From NCBI GenBank assembly GCA_035711845.1, contig DASTBU010000088.1:1-64000 (forward strand): a stretch of DNA of 64,000 bases, read 5' to 3'. The DNA comes from DASTBU01 sp035711845 (GTDB lineage Bacteria > Acidobacteriota > Vicinamibacteria > Vicinamibacterales > 2-12-FULL-66-21). Shown piece after piece: positions 8,057-16,614 of this stretch. Within the stretch, counting starts at the first letter, position 1, and the number at the start of each line of letters is the position of its first letter. The notes under the pieces were generated by a model. The model did not search any database and was not told the DNA's origin. It saw only the letters and a list, made by a program, of their open reading frames with translations. A program made the translations under genes and the position numbers.

Positions 8057-8531
8057 TCGTGCCTGTTAGAGCACCGCCAGCAGCGTGAGAGAGGTCACGA
8101 AGCTGCAGGCTGCATACGAGGCTGCGAGCAGGCAGCGTCCCAAGGGAGGCAGAACGCGCCATGCGGCAGCAGGGTGCGCGCAGAAGGCGAGCCATCTGCC
8201 GAGAGCGATTTCGGGCGGCATCGCGGGAACACTCCGCAAGGGGCGCGCCACACGTCAGGGCCTGACTCTCGCCCAAAAACATCGGCACGCCGCGGCCCAG
8301 TCAGACCTCGTTCCGCCTAATGTCATCCCTCTGGCAGACAATGCCGGAGCGCCATGGCGGCCCGTCTACAAGGAAACCAACGATCCAGGCGCCCTCGTCG
8401 AGACCGCCAGGCGCTTCGGCGTGCGCTACTCCGATACCGTGTGGGCGAAGAAATCATCCGTCTGGAGTCGCTGAGCGAGGGGTTCAGCTTCGTCGCGGTG
8501 GTGGGGTAGACTTCCCCGAATCGGAGGGCTG
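8057..8531. other. Gap without a recognised gene
   Basis: About 475 bases. Open frames on both strands have no recognisable domains or good ribosome sites. The last 25 bases hold a possible -10 (TAGACT at 8511) and the GGAGGG ribosome site of the next gene. Confidence 0.45.
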
Positions 8532-9779
8532 ATGTCATTTGATCGTTACGCGCTCGTCACTGCTGGCCTGGTTGCGGGATCGGCGGCGTTCCTCTCCGCG
8601 CAACAGCCGCCAGCGCCGCCGCAGGTCTCCGCCGTGCAGACCGAGGATCCGGTCCGGACGCTCGTCGACCGTCTCGATCTCGAAAAGTACAAGGCCACGA
8701 TCAAGGGCTTGACCCAGTTCGGCGATCGCCGGCAGGGAACGGATCGCAACCGCGCGGCGATCGACTGGATCGAAGCGCAGCTGAAGAGTTACGGCTGCAC
8801 GAACACGGAACGCATCAAGTACGAGTACGCCCCAGCACCCCGCACCGGCGCTGGCGCAGGCGGCGGTCGCGGGGCCGGACGCGGCGGTCAGCGTGGCGGT
8901 GGCGGACGAGGCGCTGGGCCCCAGAAGGGGTTTCGCGGGCCGACTGGCGTCAACAACGATCCCACCCGCCAGCCCGATCAACAGCTCCGCGAGCTCAACA
9001 TGCAGCCTTCCACGCCGGGCTCGCGCGAAGAAGTCTACTGCACCAAGATCGGAACGACACGGCCCGGCGAGATGTACGTCGTCGGAGGTCACATGGATGG
9101 AATCGGATATGGCCAGGCGGCCAACGACGACGGGTCGGGTACCGCGATCGTGATGGAGTTGGCGAGGGTATTCAACTCGCCGGACGTCCGGACGGAACGA
9201 TCCATTCGATTCATCTTCTGGAACAACGAGGAGACCGGGTTGAACGGCAGCCGGGCCTACGTGGAGCAGCGGAGGGAGCTGCAGGGGAAGGAAGACCCGC
9301 CCGGCTCGGGAAAGTATCCAGAGCCGAAGTGGCTGGGAGTGATCCAGCACGACATGATGATGTTCGACCATGGCATGCCGCGCGCGGATGGCACTGTCCC
9401 CCCGGAGCAGCGGCCCGAGGCCGACGTGAACATCGAGTTCGCCGGCAGCTCGAAGATGTCGGCTGACTCGCAGGCACTCGCATGGCTGTTCCGCGAGGCG
9501 AACGAGCGCTATGCGACCGATTACCCGGCGACCGTCGGCAATCGCATGCAGAGCACCGACTCGGTGCCGTTCCAGGATCACGTGGCGGCGATCAGCCTGC
9601 GCGAGAACGAGCGGCGGGCGCAGATTGGCACTGGCTGGGACCCGCACTGGCATCAACCGACCGACGTATTCACCACGTTCAGCGACAACGATTTCCGCCT
9701 CGGGCTCAATGCGGCACAGACGACCCTCGCGGCAATCGCGCAGCTGGCGGGCGCGAGGATGACATCCACGAGCAGGTGA
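8532..9779 (+). CDS. Exported M28-family aminopeptidase-like protein
   Basis: 415 residues, ATG with GGAGGG upstream. Residues 1-24 form a signal peptide ending near FLSAQ. The M28 zinc site is visible: GGHMDG (His and Asp), QAANDDGSG (bridging Asp), NNEETGLNGS (catalytic Glu and Glu ligand), and a late WDPHWHQPTD His. The protein removes N-terminal residues from peptides outside the cytoplasm. A Gly/Arg-rich insert (roughly residues 108-135, GGGRGAGRGGQRGGGGRG) interrupts the region before the active site. Similar inserts occur in the amidase and M14 peptidase of this window. It is followed 28 bp later by the orphan permease. Confidence 0.88.
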   Translation: MSFDRYALVTAGLVAGSAAFLSAQQPPAPPQVSAVQTEDPVRTLVDRLDLEKYKATIKGLTQFGDRRQGTDRNRAAIDWIEAQLKSYGCTNTERIKYEYAPAPRTGAGAGGGRGAGRGGQRGGGGRGAGPQKGFRGPTGVNNDPTRQPDQQLRELNMQPSTPGSREEVYCTKIGTTRPGEMYVVGGHMDGIGYGQAANDDGSGTAIVMELARVFNSPDVRTERSIRFIFWNNEETGLNGSRAYVEQRRELQGKEDPPGSGKYPEPKWLGVIQHDMMMFDHGMPRADGTVPPEQRPEADVNIEFAGSSKMSADSQALAWLFREANERYATDYPATVGNRMQSTDSVPFQDHVAAISLRENERRAQIGTGWDPHWHQPTDVFTTFSDNDFRLGLNAAQTTLAAIAQLAGARMTSTSR

Positions 9780-9807
9780 CGCAGACTGAGGCGCGAGCGG
9801 TCAGCTC

Positions 9808-12282
9808 ATGAGCACACTCCTGCAGGATCTCCGGTTCGGGCTCCGCGGGTTTGCCAGGACCCCAGGCTTCACACTGGCGGCCGTTCTGTCGGTGGCGATT
9901 GGGGTTGGCGCCAACACCGCAATTTTCAGCGTCGCGAGCGCCCTCCTGCTGCGGCCGCTGCCGTACGAGGACGCCGGACGCCTGGTGATCGTCTGGAATC
10001 GCTCGCCCGGTCTCGGAATTGCCGAAGACTGGTTCTCGACCGCGCAGTACTTCGACATCAGGAACGGGCACGGCGGGTTCGAGCAGGTGGCGATAGCCAT
10101 CGGCGGCAACTACAACCTCACGGGCGGCGGCGAGCCGGAGAGAATCGGCACCATTCGTGTGTCGTCGAACCTCCTGGCGATGCTCGGCGCACGTCCCCTG
10201 CTCGGACGCCTGTTTCAGCCCGAGGACGATCTGCCGGGACGCACTGGGAGCGCGGTGCTGGGCCACGGGACCTGGATGCGGCGATACGGCGGGGATGCGT
10301 CGGCTGTCGGAAAAACCCTGACGCTCAACGGACAGCCGTTCGAAATCGTGGGCGTGCTGCCCGCTTCGTTCGACATGCCGCGCGAGGTCATGCCGACGCT
10401 TGGCGGGGCGGAGCATGCCGAGATCGTGCTCCCGTTACCGCTGCCAGCCGACGCGGCACAGATCAGAAACCGTGAGGACTACAACATTCTCGGAAAGCTG
10501 AAGCCGGGAGTCCCGCTGGAGGCCGCGCAACGCGAGATGGATGCGATCACCGCGCGGTTGCGCAGCGAACACCCCGATTTCTACCCGCCCAACGGCGGCC
10601 TCACCTTCTCCATCCTGCCTCTTCAGGAATATGTCGTTGGAGGTGTGCGGCGGTCGCTCGTCATTCTCTCGGGCGCGGTCGGCTTCGTGCTGCTGATTGC
10701 GTGTGCCAACGTCGCCAACCTGCTGTTGTCGCGCGCGCTCGCACGGCAGCGCGAGCTCGCCGTGCGCGCGGCCATCGGCGCGAGCCGGGCGCGGATCGTC
10801 CGGCAGCTGCTCACGGAAAGCCTGCTGCTCGCCACGCTTGGCGGGATTGTCGGGCTGGCCCTTGCCTCGTGGATGCTGGAGGGGATACGGACCCTCGGCT
10901 CGAAGAGCGTTCCCCGGCTGTCCGAGATTGGCATCAATACGGACGTCCTGCTGTTTACGCTGGCGGTGACGGCGCTGTCGGGCGTGCTCTTTGGTCTCGC
11001 GCCGGCCGTCCGGCTGAGGCGGCTGGACCCTCATGCCGCCTTGAAAGACGCCTCACGCGGCTCGTCGGGCGCGAGCGCCATCTGGGGCCGGGGCCGCAAT
11101 CTCAGGCAGCTGCTCGTCGTCGCTGAGCTCTCGCTCTCGGTTATGCTGCTGATCGGCGCGGGGCTTCTCATCCGCAGCTTCGCGCACCTGCAGGACGTGC
11201 CGCCGGGGTTCAACGCGTCCCGTGTGCTGACGCTGGAGCTGACCATGGCGGGACGTAAGTACGCCGACTCGGCCACGGTGCTCGAGACCTATCGACTCCT
11301 GTGGCAACGCCTGAAGGGCTTGCCAGGTGTTTCTGGCGTCGGCGGCGTCTCCGCGCTGCCACTGAGCCAGATGATGGCGTGGGGCCCGATTACGGTCGAG
11401 GGCCGCGCCGCCCCCTCTGGCGAGAAATTCATCAACGTCGATCAGAGGGTGATCGGCGGCGACTATCTCGCGGCGATGGAGATCCCACTGCTCGGCGGCC
11501 GCCTCTTCAATGAGCACGACACGCTGGCATCCCGGCGCGTCGTGCTGGTCGACGATCACATGGCCCGTCAGCTGTGGCCGAACGAGGAGCCGGTCGGCAG
11601 GCGCATCAGGCGCGGGGGGTTCGACCTTTCCGCCAGCAGCCCCTGGATGACCGTAGTCGGCGTGGTCGGCCGCGTCAAGCAGGACGCGCTCGATTCGGAG
11701 TCGCGGATGGCCATCTACCTCCCGCACACTCAGGCGCCCGCCAGGGCCATGACCGTTGTGCTGCGGACCGGCTCTGATCCGGGCGGCCTCACGGCCGCGG
11801 TGACCCGGCAGATCCGTGAGCTGGACCCCGACCTGCCGTCGTACAACGTGACGACGATGGAACAGCGCGTGGACGAGTCGCTCGCGCGGCGGCGGTTCTC
11901 GATGCTGATGCTGACCCTGTTCGCGGTTCTGGCGCTCGGGCTCGCCGCTATCGGTATCTACGGCGTGATGGCGTTCCTGGTCAGTCAAGGCACGCGTGAG
12001 ATCGGCATTCGAATGGCGCTTGGTGCCACCCCCGGCGGGATTCTGGTGCTGATCGTCCGGCAGGGGATGGTGATCGCGACGATTGGCCTGGCGCTGGGTC
12101 TCTCCGGGGCCTTCATCCTCACGCGCTTCATGGCATCGCTCCTGTTCGGTGTCCGTCCGGGCGACCCGCTCACATTCGGCGCCATCGCGCTCACCCTGGG
12201 AATGGTCGCTTTCCTGGCCAGCTACATCCCGGCTCGTCGGGCTTCGGGCATCGATCCCATGGTTGCGCTGCGGAGCGAGTAA
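9808..12282 (+). CDS. Duplicated orphan permease (ADOP; MacB_PCD plus FtsX)
   Basis: 824 residues. The start MSTLLQDLRFGLRGFARTPGF is typical of the ADOP family. The order is membrane helix near residue 30, periplasmic MacB-type core (about 50-270), three FtsX membrane helices (about 275-420), a second periplasmic core (about 470-680) and three FtsX helices (about 700-820). This is two MacB permease halves fused. No ABC ATPase lies beside it, which is normal for these Acidobacteria-rich orphan permeases. The exported substrate is unknown; antibiotic-like export or lipoprotein mechanotransmission are only analogies. Confidence 0.92.
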   Translation: MSTLLQDLRFGLRGFARTPGFTLAAVLSVAIGVGANTAIFSVASALLLRPLPYEDAGRLVIVWNRSPGLGIAEDWFSTAQYFDIRNGHGGFEQVAIAIGGNYNLTGGGEPERIGTIRVSSNLLAMLGARPLLGRLFQPEDDLPGRTGSAVLGHGTWMRRYGGDASAVGKTLTLNGQPFEIVGVLPASFDMPREVMPTLGGAEHAEIVLPLPLPADAAQIRNREDYNILGKLKPGVPLEAAQREMDAITARLRSEHPDFYPPNGGLTFSILPLQEYVVGGVRRSLVILSGAVGFVLLIACANVANLLLSRALARQRELAVRAAIGASRARIVRQLLTESLLLATLGGIVGLALASWMLEGIRTLGSKSVPRLSEIGINTDVLLFTLAVTALSGVLFGLAPAVRLRRLDPHAALKDASRGSSGASAIWGRGRNLRQLLVVAELSLSVMLLIGAGLLIRSFAHLQDVPPGFNASRVLTLELTMAGRKYADSATVLETYRLLWQRLKGLPGVSGVGGVSALPLSQMMAWGPITVEGRAAPSGEKFINVDQRVIGGDYLAAMEIPLLGGRLFNEHDTLASRRVVLVDDHMARQLWPNEEPVGRRIRRGGFDLSASSPWMTVVGVVGRVKQDALDSESRMAIYLPHTQAPARAMTVVLRTGSDPGGLTAAVTRQIRELDPDLPSYNVTTMEQRVDESLARRRFSMLMLTLFAVLALGLAAIGIYGVMAFLVSQGTREIGIRMALGATPGGILVLIVRQGMVIATIGLALGLSGAFILTRFMASLLFGVRPGDPLTFGAIALTLGMVAFLASYIPARRASGIDPMVALRSE

Positions 12283-12315
12283 CCTTGGAGCAAGCAGGCT
12301 GGTCGTCGAGCTGAT

Positions 12316-12445
12316 GGTCTCGGCTCCAGACCCTGCCCGGTACTTGCATGAGTCGCAAGTAGGCATCGCATCGGCCGGACAACGGCCGAAATCGCGCGAA
12401 AAAAGGTGCTGCTCAGCCGGGAAACCGTCGGGTTGACGGGTTTCC
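12316..12445 (+). promoter_or_regulatory. Structured leader of the phosphoesterase-NhaA operon
   Basis: Four hairpins in sequence: GGTCT/AGACC (12316-12332), TACTTGC-7-GCAAGTA (12341-12361), TCGGCCG-GACAA-CGGCCGA (12371-12389), and GGAAACCGTC-GGGTT-GACGGGTTTCC (12420-12445, one bulge). The third is followed by an A-rich stretch on this strand. It does not match a riboswitch class I can identify. One hairpin may simply terminate the upstream permease gene. Confidence 0.45.
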
Positions 12446-12485
12446 GAAAGGGGGCGCCAGGTGAGTACGCGGTGAAAGGCCATCC

Positions 12486-13373
12486 ATGCGTCGTGTGCGC
12501 CCGGGTTTTCTGACAGTCGCGCTCCTGCTGGGGTGGTCGCTGACGACCGCCGGGATCACCACCCTTCCGAACGTTCCCGACTCGGTGAAATTTGCCGTCA
12601 TCGGTGACAACGGGACCGGGGACCGCGAGCAGTACGACGTAGCCGACCAGATGCGGCGCGTGCAGGCCACGTTTCGCTTCGACCTGGTCATCATGATGGG
12701 AGACAACTTCTACGGCAGTCAGAAGCCGGACGATCTCATCAAGAAGTTCGACAAGCCTTACAAACCGCTGCTGGAGGCGGACGTCGTGTTCCGCGCAGCG
12801 CTCGGCAACCACGACGAGCCGCACACGATGAACTATCCTCCGCTCAACATGAACGGCCAGCGCTACTACACGTTCGCGAAGAAGAACGTCCGGTTCTTCG
12901 TGCTCGACACGAATCGCCTCGACAGGGTTCAGCTTCAATGGGTCGAGGAGGCCCTCGCCAGCGCGCGCGAAGAATGGAAGATCTGCTACTTCCATCATCC
13001 GCTCTACTCGAATGCCGGACGGCACGGTTCTGCCGTGGACATCCGAGTCCTGCTCGAGCCCCTGCTCGTGAAGTACGGCGTGCGAGCCGTGTTCTCGGGT
13101 CACGATCACAACTACGAGCGCATCGTCCCGCAGAACGGGATCCAGTACTTCGTCTCGGGCGCTGGCGGAAAGCTGCGTGAAGGAGACGTGAACCGCTCGA
13201 GCACGACGGCGGCCTACTTCGACAGCGATCGGAGCTTCATGGTCGTCGAGATCGCGGGCGCCCAGATGTTCTTCGAGGCGATCTCGCGCACGGGCGCAAC
13301 TGTCGACTCAGGCGTGATCCCGCTGGTGCCGGCCCGGGCCGGAACGGTAGGCGCTGAAGGGGGTGCTCGATGA
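12486..13373 (+). CDS. Exported calcineurin-like metallophosphoesterase
   Basis: 295 residues with a signal peptide of about 22 residues. The five metallophosphoesterase blocks are all present: GDNGTGDR, MGDNFYGSQ, GNHDEP, FHHPLYSN and SGHDHNYER. The layout resembles secreted purple-acid-phosphatase-like or Ser/Thr phosphatase enzymes with two metal ions. It is the first gene of a pair, and its TGA overlaps the ATG of the nhaA-like gene by 4 bp. The physiological substrate is unknown; the coupling to an ion-transporter relative is the only context clue. Confidence 0.88.
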   Translation: MRRVRPGFLTVALLLGWSLTTAGITTLPNVPDSVKFAVIGDNGTGDREQYDVADQMRRVQATFRFDLVIMMGDNFYGSQKPDDLIKKFDKPYKPLLEADVVFRAALGNHDEPHTMNYPPLNMNGQRYYTFAKKNVRFFVLDTNRLDRVQLQWVEEALASAREEWKICYFHHPLYSNAGRHGSAVDIRVLLEPLLVKYGVRAVFSGHDHNYERIVPQNGIQYFVSGAGGKLREGDVNRSSTTAAYFDSDRSFMVVEIAGAQMFFEAISRTGATVDSGVIPLVPARAGTVGAEGGAR

Positions 13374-14593
13374 CACAGCACACCCTCCGCAAGTCCAGGC
13401 CGGTTTCGCAGGGCGGATCTGATTCGTCATCGCACCGGGCGGGCCGCGGGTGGCGCACCGCCGTTCCGCGACTCCCGGAGTTCGTCATCGAGCATATCCT
13501 CCTGCTGCCGGTCGGCGCGGCGGTCGCGCTGGTCTGGGCGAACACTTCCCCGGAAAGCTACTTCCGGTTCACGTATGCGATCCACTTCGCGGTGAACGAC
13601 GTGGCCATGGCGTTCTTTTTCGGCCTGATCGCCAAGGAAGTCGTCGAAGCCACCGCGCCGGGCGGAGTCCTTCATCCCTGGCGGCGTGCCGCGCTTCCAT
13701 TTGTCGCGTCGCTCCCTGCGGTCCTGGTTCCGGCAGCGCTCCTCCCCACCGTGGCGCGCGCGTTCGACGAACCGGTGCTCGGCGTTGCCTGGCTCGTGCC
13801 TGCCGCCGTGGACCTCGCGCTCGGGTACGTGATCGCACGCCTGATCTTCGGTGCGAGACATCCGGCCGTGCCGTTCCTGCTGCTGCTCGGCATCGCCGCC
13901 AACGCGTTCGGCATCGCGGCGCTGGCCGTGCTCTATCCGACTCGCGACGCCCGGCTGCTCGAGGCTGCCGTGCTGATGATGGCCGCGATCGCGACGGTGC
14001 TGACGCTGCGGCGCGCACGGGTCAGGTCGTTCTGGCCGTATGTGCTCGGAGCCGGCGCCCTTTCCTGGGCCGCGTTCTTCTTCGCCGGGAGCCATCCGGC
14101 GCTTGCGCTCCTGCCGATCGTGGCGCTGATGCCGCACGCCAGGCGCGACCCGGGGTTCTTTGCGGAGGCGAAGCCCACCGCGCACGATCCGCTCAATAAC
14201 TTCGAGCGCTGGTGGACGGTGCCCGTGCAGTTCGTGCTGTTCTTCTTCGCTCTGGTCAACACGGGCATCCAGCTGCGGGCGCTGGAGTTGGGCACGCTCG
14301 CCCTGCCGATTGCGTCGATCCTGGGCCGGCCCATCGGCCTGATCGCCGGCGTTGCAATCGCGCTCGGGATAGGGTTGCATCTGCCGTCGCGGCTTGGCTG
14401 GCGCGAGATCGTCGTGCTCGGCCTCGTGTCGTCGCTCGGGTTCACGTTCGCGCTGTTCTTCGCGACCGCTGTTCTCGGCGCGGGTCAAGTGCTGGCCGAG
14501 ATCAGGATGGGCGTGCTGCTTTCGCTTGTGGCAGGGGCGATCGCCGTCGCGGTCGCGCGCCTGCTTCGCACGGGACGGTTTCAGGAGAGCTGA
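13370..14593 (+). CDS. NhaA-family membrane protein lacking the transport aspartates
   Basis: 407 residues with about 11-12 membrane segments. Family signatures are VNDVAMAFFFGLIAKEVVEA near residue 75 and GWREIVVLGLVSSLGFTFAL near residue 345. NhaA antiporters exchange Na+ for H+ using a DD pair (D163-D164 in E. coli) and K300. Here the aligned positions read A177-N178 (in GIAANAFGI) and R320 (in ILGRPIG), while the equivalent of D133 is kept (D148 in AAVDLAL). The family assignment is sure, but classical Na+/H+ exchange is doubtful. It is translated from an ATG overlapping the upstream stop (ATGA), with GAAGGGGG as ribosome site. Confidence 0.85.
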   Translation: MTQHTLRKSRPVSQGGSDSSSHRAGRGWRTAVPRLPEFVIEHILLLPVGAAVALVWANTSPESYFRFTYAIHFAVNDVAMAFFFGLIAKEVVEATAPGGVLHPWRRAALPFVASLPAVLVPAALLPTVARAFDEPVLGVAWLVPAAVDLALGYVIARLIFGARHPAVPFLLLLGIAANAFGIAALAVLYPTRDARLLEAAVLMMAAIATVLTLRRARVRSFWPYVLGAGALSWAAFFFAGSHPALALLPIVALMPHARRDPGFFAEAKPTAHDPLNNFERWWTVPVQFVLFFFALVNTGIQLRALELGTLALPIASILGRPIGLIAGVAIALGIGLHLPSRLGWREIVVLGLVSSLGFTFALFFATAVLGAGQVLAEIRMGVLLSLVAGAIAVAVARLLRTGRFQES

Positions 14594-14602
14594 GACTTCT
14601 TC

Positions 14603-15505
14603 TTGACGCCACGCGGCCGACAGGTTCAACTTAGCGGCGTGGGAGCCGACAACACCTCGCAGCCCTTCAACGAACAGGCCGCGCTTCAGGCCCTCGAGCA
14701 ACTGCGCGGGCAGATTCAGGATGCGCGCGCGCGACGGGAGCAGAAGCTCGCAGAGTTCGACGCCTTCGTCCGCTCGAACCGGGCGGCGTCGCATGCCGAG
14801 CGTCTCGCGGCGCTCGGTGAGCCCGCGGCTTCCGAACGAGCGCATCCAACGCTCCCGGACGCACCGCGCAAGGCAGAGCGCGCCAGGGAACCTGCGCAGC
14901 CAGCACTGGAGGCGACATCACGAACGCCGGTGCTTTCGGCGCCAGCCGCACAGGTCGAGCCCGTGTCTCGTTCCCACTTCCCGCTGCTCGAGCGCGATCC
15001 GTTCGGAGAGGCAGCCCGATCATGGCGACGCATTCCACCGCGTCTCCGAGCCGTCGCGAGCATCGTGATGGTACTCGTGGCATTCGCACTCAGCTGGGCG
15101 TGGCGGGGCGACGAGGGGCAGCAATCGGGCGTCGACGGTCCACAGACGCAGGCTTCCTCATCGAGCGGACCCGTTTCAACGCCTGCGGCAGGCCCGGAGG
15201 GTGCGGTAGCGCCCGCTGCCGCTCCAACAACCGAATCGGTCGTCACGCCGCCACCGCCATCCGGGGCCCTGCAAGTCGAGTTGACGACGCTGAAGCCTGT
15301 GTGGATGAGGGTGAGTGTCGACGGCGAGCGACGCATGGAGCGCGAGGTCCCCGGCGAGCAGAAGCTGGCCTTCGGCGCCGATCGCGCCATCGTCGTCCGT
15401 GTCGGCGACGGGGGAGCGGTGCGCCTCTCGGTGAACGGTGCCGACAAGGGCGCGCTCGGCCCGGCCGGCCTCGCCGTCACACGAACCCTGACGCCGGACC
15501 AGTAG
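14603..15505 (+). CDS. Single-pass membrane protein with RodZ C-terminal-like (DUF4115) domain
   Basis: Up to 300 residues; start uncertain (TTG 14603 or GTG 14639, neither with a good ribosome site). Residues 20-55 form a helical region (ALQALEQLRGQIQDARARRE). A membrane segment lies near 150-168 (AVASIVMVLVAFALSWAW), followed by a Pro/Ser/Ala-rich linker. The last 75 residues (VELTTLKPVWMRVSVDG to TRTLTP) match the beta-rich periplasmic DUF4115 domain of RodZ. The cytoplasmic HTH that recruits MreB in RodZ is missing. It may be a cell-shape or envelope factor; this is inference. Confidence 0.6.
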   Translation: MTPRGRQVQLSGVGADNTSQPFNEQAALQALEQLRGQIQDARARREQKLAEFDAFVRSNRAASHAERLAALGEPAASERAHPTLPDAPRKAERAREPAQPALEATSRTPVLSAPAAQVEPVSRSHFPLLERDPFGEAARSWRRIPPRLRAVASIVMVLVAFALSWAWRGDEGQQSGVDGPQTQASSSSGPVSTPAAGPEGAVAPAAAPTTESVVTPPPPSGALQVELTTLKPVWMRVSVDGERRMEREVPGEQKLAFGADRAIVVRVGDGGAVRLSVNGADKGALGPAGLAVTRTLTPDQ

Positions 15506-15528
15506 AGTCGTTTTCCGGACTGGTCCGG

Positions 15529-15852
15529 CTATTCCGACGATCCGCAACCGGGCAGGGCCACCTTTTCGAGATCCATCTCGGCCTGATGGGCCTCGCGCGC
15601 GGCGGCACCGTTCATCGAACGGTGTGCGCGGCGCCAACCATTTACTGCCAGGTATGTTCCCGCAGCCACTGCGCCGAGCGCCGCCCAGCCGATGTACGGC
15701 TGCGGGTGGATTCGTGCCTTCATCCGCTGGAACTGTTGCCGCGGAGAAAGCCGCTGCTCGAGCTCTTCCAGTTTGCGGTCGAGGTCGGCACGCTTTTCCT
15801 CGATTCGCGACTCGATTTCCCTGGGGGTCCGTTCGGTGATCTCGGGCGTCAT
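15529..15852 (-). CDS. DUF3618-family small membrane protein
   Basis: 107 residues from the ATG at 15852 (MTPEITERTPREIESRIEEK) with AAGGAGAG upstream. The first 45 residues are the typical DUF3618 charged coiled coil (REIESRIEEKRADLDRKLEE). One membrane helix follows near 55-70 (IGWAALGAVAAGTYLAV). It is downstream of the DUF1469 gene by 17 bp and probably co-transcribed. The pair is often found with DUF883 proteins such as the one at 2860; the function is unknown, possibly envelope stress. Confidence 0.75.
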   Translation of the reverse strand: MTPEITERTPREIESRIEEKRADLDRKLEELEQRLSPRQQFQRMKARIHPQPYIGWAALGAVAAGTYLAVNGWRRAHRSMNGAAAREAHQAEMDLEKVALPGCGSSE

Positions 15853-15869
15853 TTGAAGCTCTCCTTCAC

Positions 15870-16241
15870 TCACTTGAAGTTCTCCTTCACCGACTGAACG
15901 GTCCGTGGCAAGGGACGCACCTCCCGAATGGCGCTTCTGCCCAGGATCAGCAGTACGGCGCCGACGGTGCCAAGCAGGAGCGCGAGGACACCAAAGCCGG
16001 CCCACGCCGGCCATTCGAAGAGTGCGGTTGCTCCGAGCGCGAGCGTCACGAGAAGGAACATCGCTGCGAACCACAACGCCACACCGGCAATGCCGAAGCG
16101 GATGGCGGAAGCCGCGACTTTCCCCATTTCCGTCCGGAGCTCCGCCCGCGCGAGCGCCAGTTCCTCCCTGAACAACTCTCTCGCATCGTCGAGCGCACCC
16201 CTGATGAGCCTCGTGACCGAGGCCTCAGTCGTTTCAGCCAT
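15870..16241 (-). CDS. Phage-holin-superfamily (DUF1469) membrane protein
   Basis: 123 residues. A charged N-terminal helix (residues 1-45, ALDDARELFREELALARAEL) precedes two membrane helices (AGVALWFAAMFLLVTLALGA and AGFGVLALLLGTVGAVLLIL). This is the Phage_holin_3_6/DUF1469 pattern found in chromosomal non-phage proteins of the YqjE type. Despite the family name nothing here suggests a prophage. Its 3' end carries a near-duplicate of the ribosome-site segment used by the DUF3618 gene. Confidence 0.75.
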   Translation of the reverse strand: MAETTEASVTRLIRGALDDARELFREELALARAELRTEMGKVAASAIRFGIAGVALWFAAMFLLVTLALGATALFEWPAWAGFGVLALLLGTVGAVLLILGRSAIREVRPLPRTVQSVKENFK

Positions 16242-16614
16242 TTCAATACCTCGGCACGTTGCCGTGCTTTCCGCAGGTTTCGGCCGTCACCCGCAAAAAT
16301 GCAAACAACGATCCCGCTGACTTCCACAAGAACGGTGGCATTCGGCCGCCGATGCATCCCGCTTCACCACCCCAACGCAGGCGGGGCGTTGGGGAACCCG
16401 GCTCGCGGCGTTGCTCGTCGGTCACGTACGCCCGGTAACCTCCCTCCTCGCGGCTTGCGAGGCGAGCGCCTGGGCGCCCTCGGTGCGTCACCGTATTCAA
16501 GGAAGGCAGCACGAGCAGCGCCAGACGGCGCGCCCGTTGGCCCCAAGCTGAGCAGTCAGGACGCTTCTGAGTCATAATCCGGCGTGAGTCGTGGGCCGAG
16601 AGGAGGGCACCTCC
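16242..16614. other. Divergent gap with a candidate promoter
   Basis: 373 bases, no gene supported. CATAAT at 16573-16578 is a possible -10 for the plus-strand DUF4199 gene, with AGGAGGG at 16601-16607 as its ribosome site. An open frame at 16299-16577 is Arg/Pro-rich with no domain and was rejected. Confidence 0.45.

Noticed and set aside
8085..8474. 129-residue open frame in the ctaA-M28 gap
   Set aside because: No ribosome site or domain; composition similar to other non-coding frames in the gap.
12316..12445. Known Na+, fluoride or cobalamin riboswitch
   Set aside because: The sequences I could recall for these classes do not match; reported only as an unassigned structured leader.
15870..16241. 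Prophage holin
   Set aside because: The DUF1469 match belongs to chromosomal membrane proteins; there is no endolysin, integrase or structural phage gene around it.
16299..16577. Small plus-strand gene
   Set aside because: Arg/Pro-rich translation, no ribosome site, no domain; overlaps the promoter region of the DUF4199 gene.
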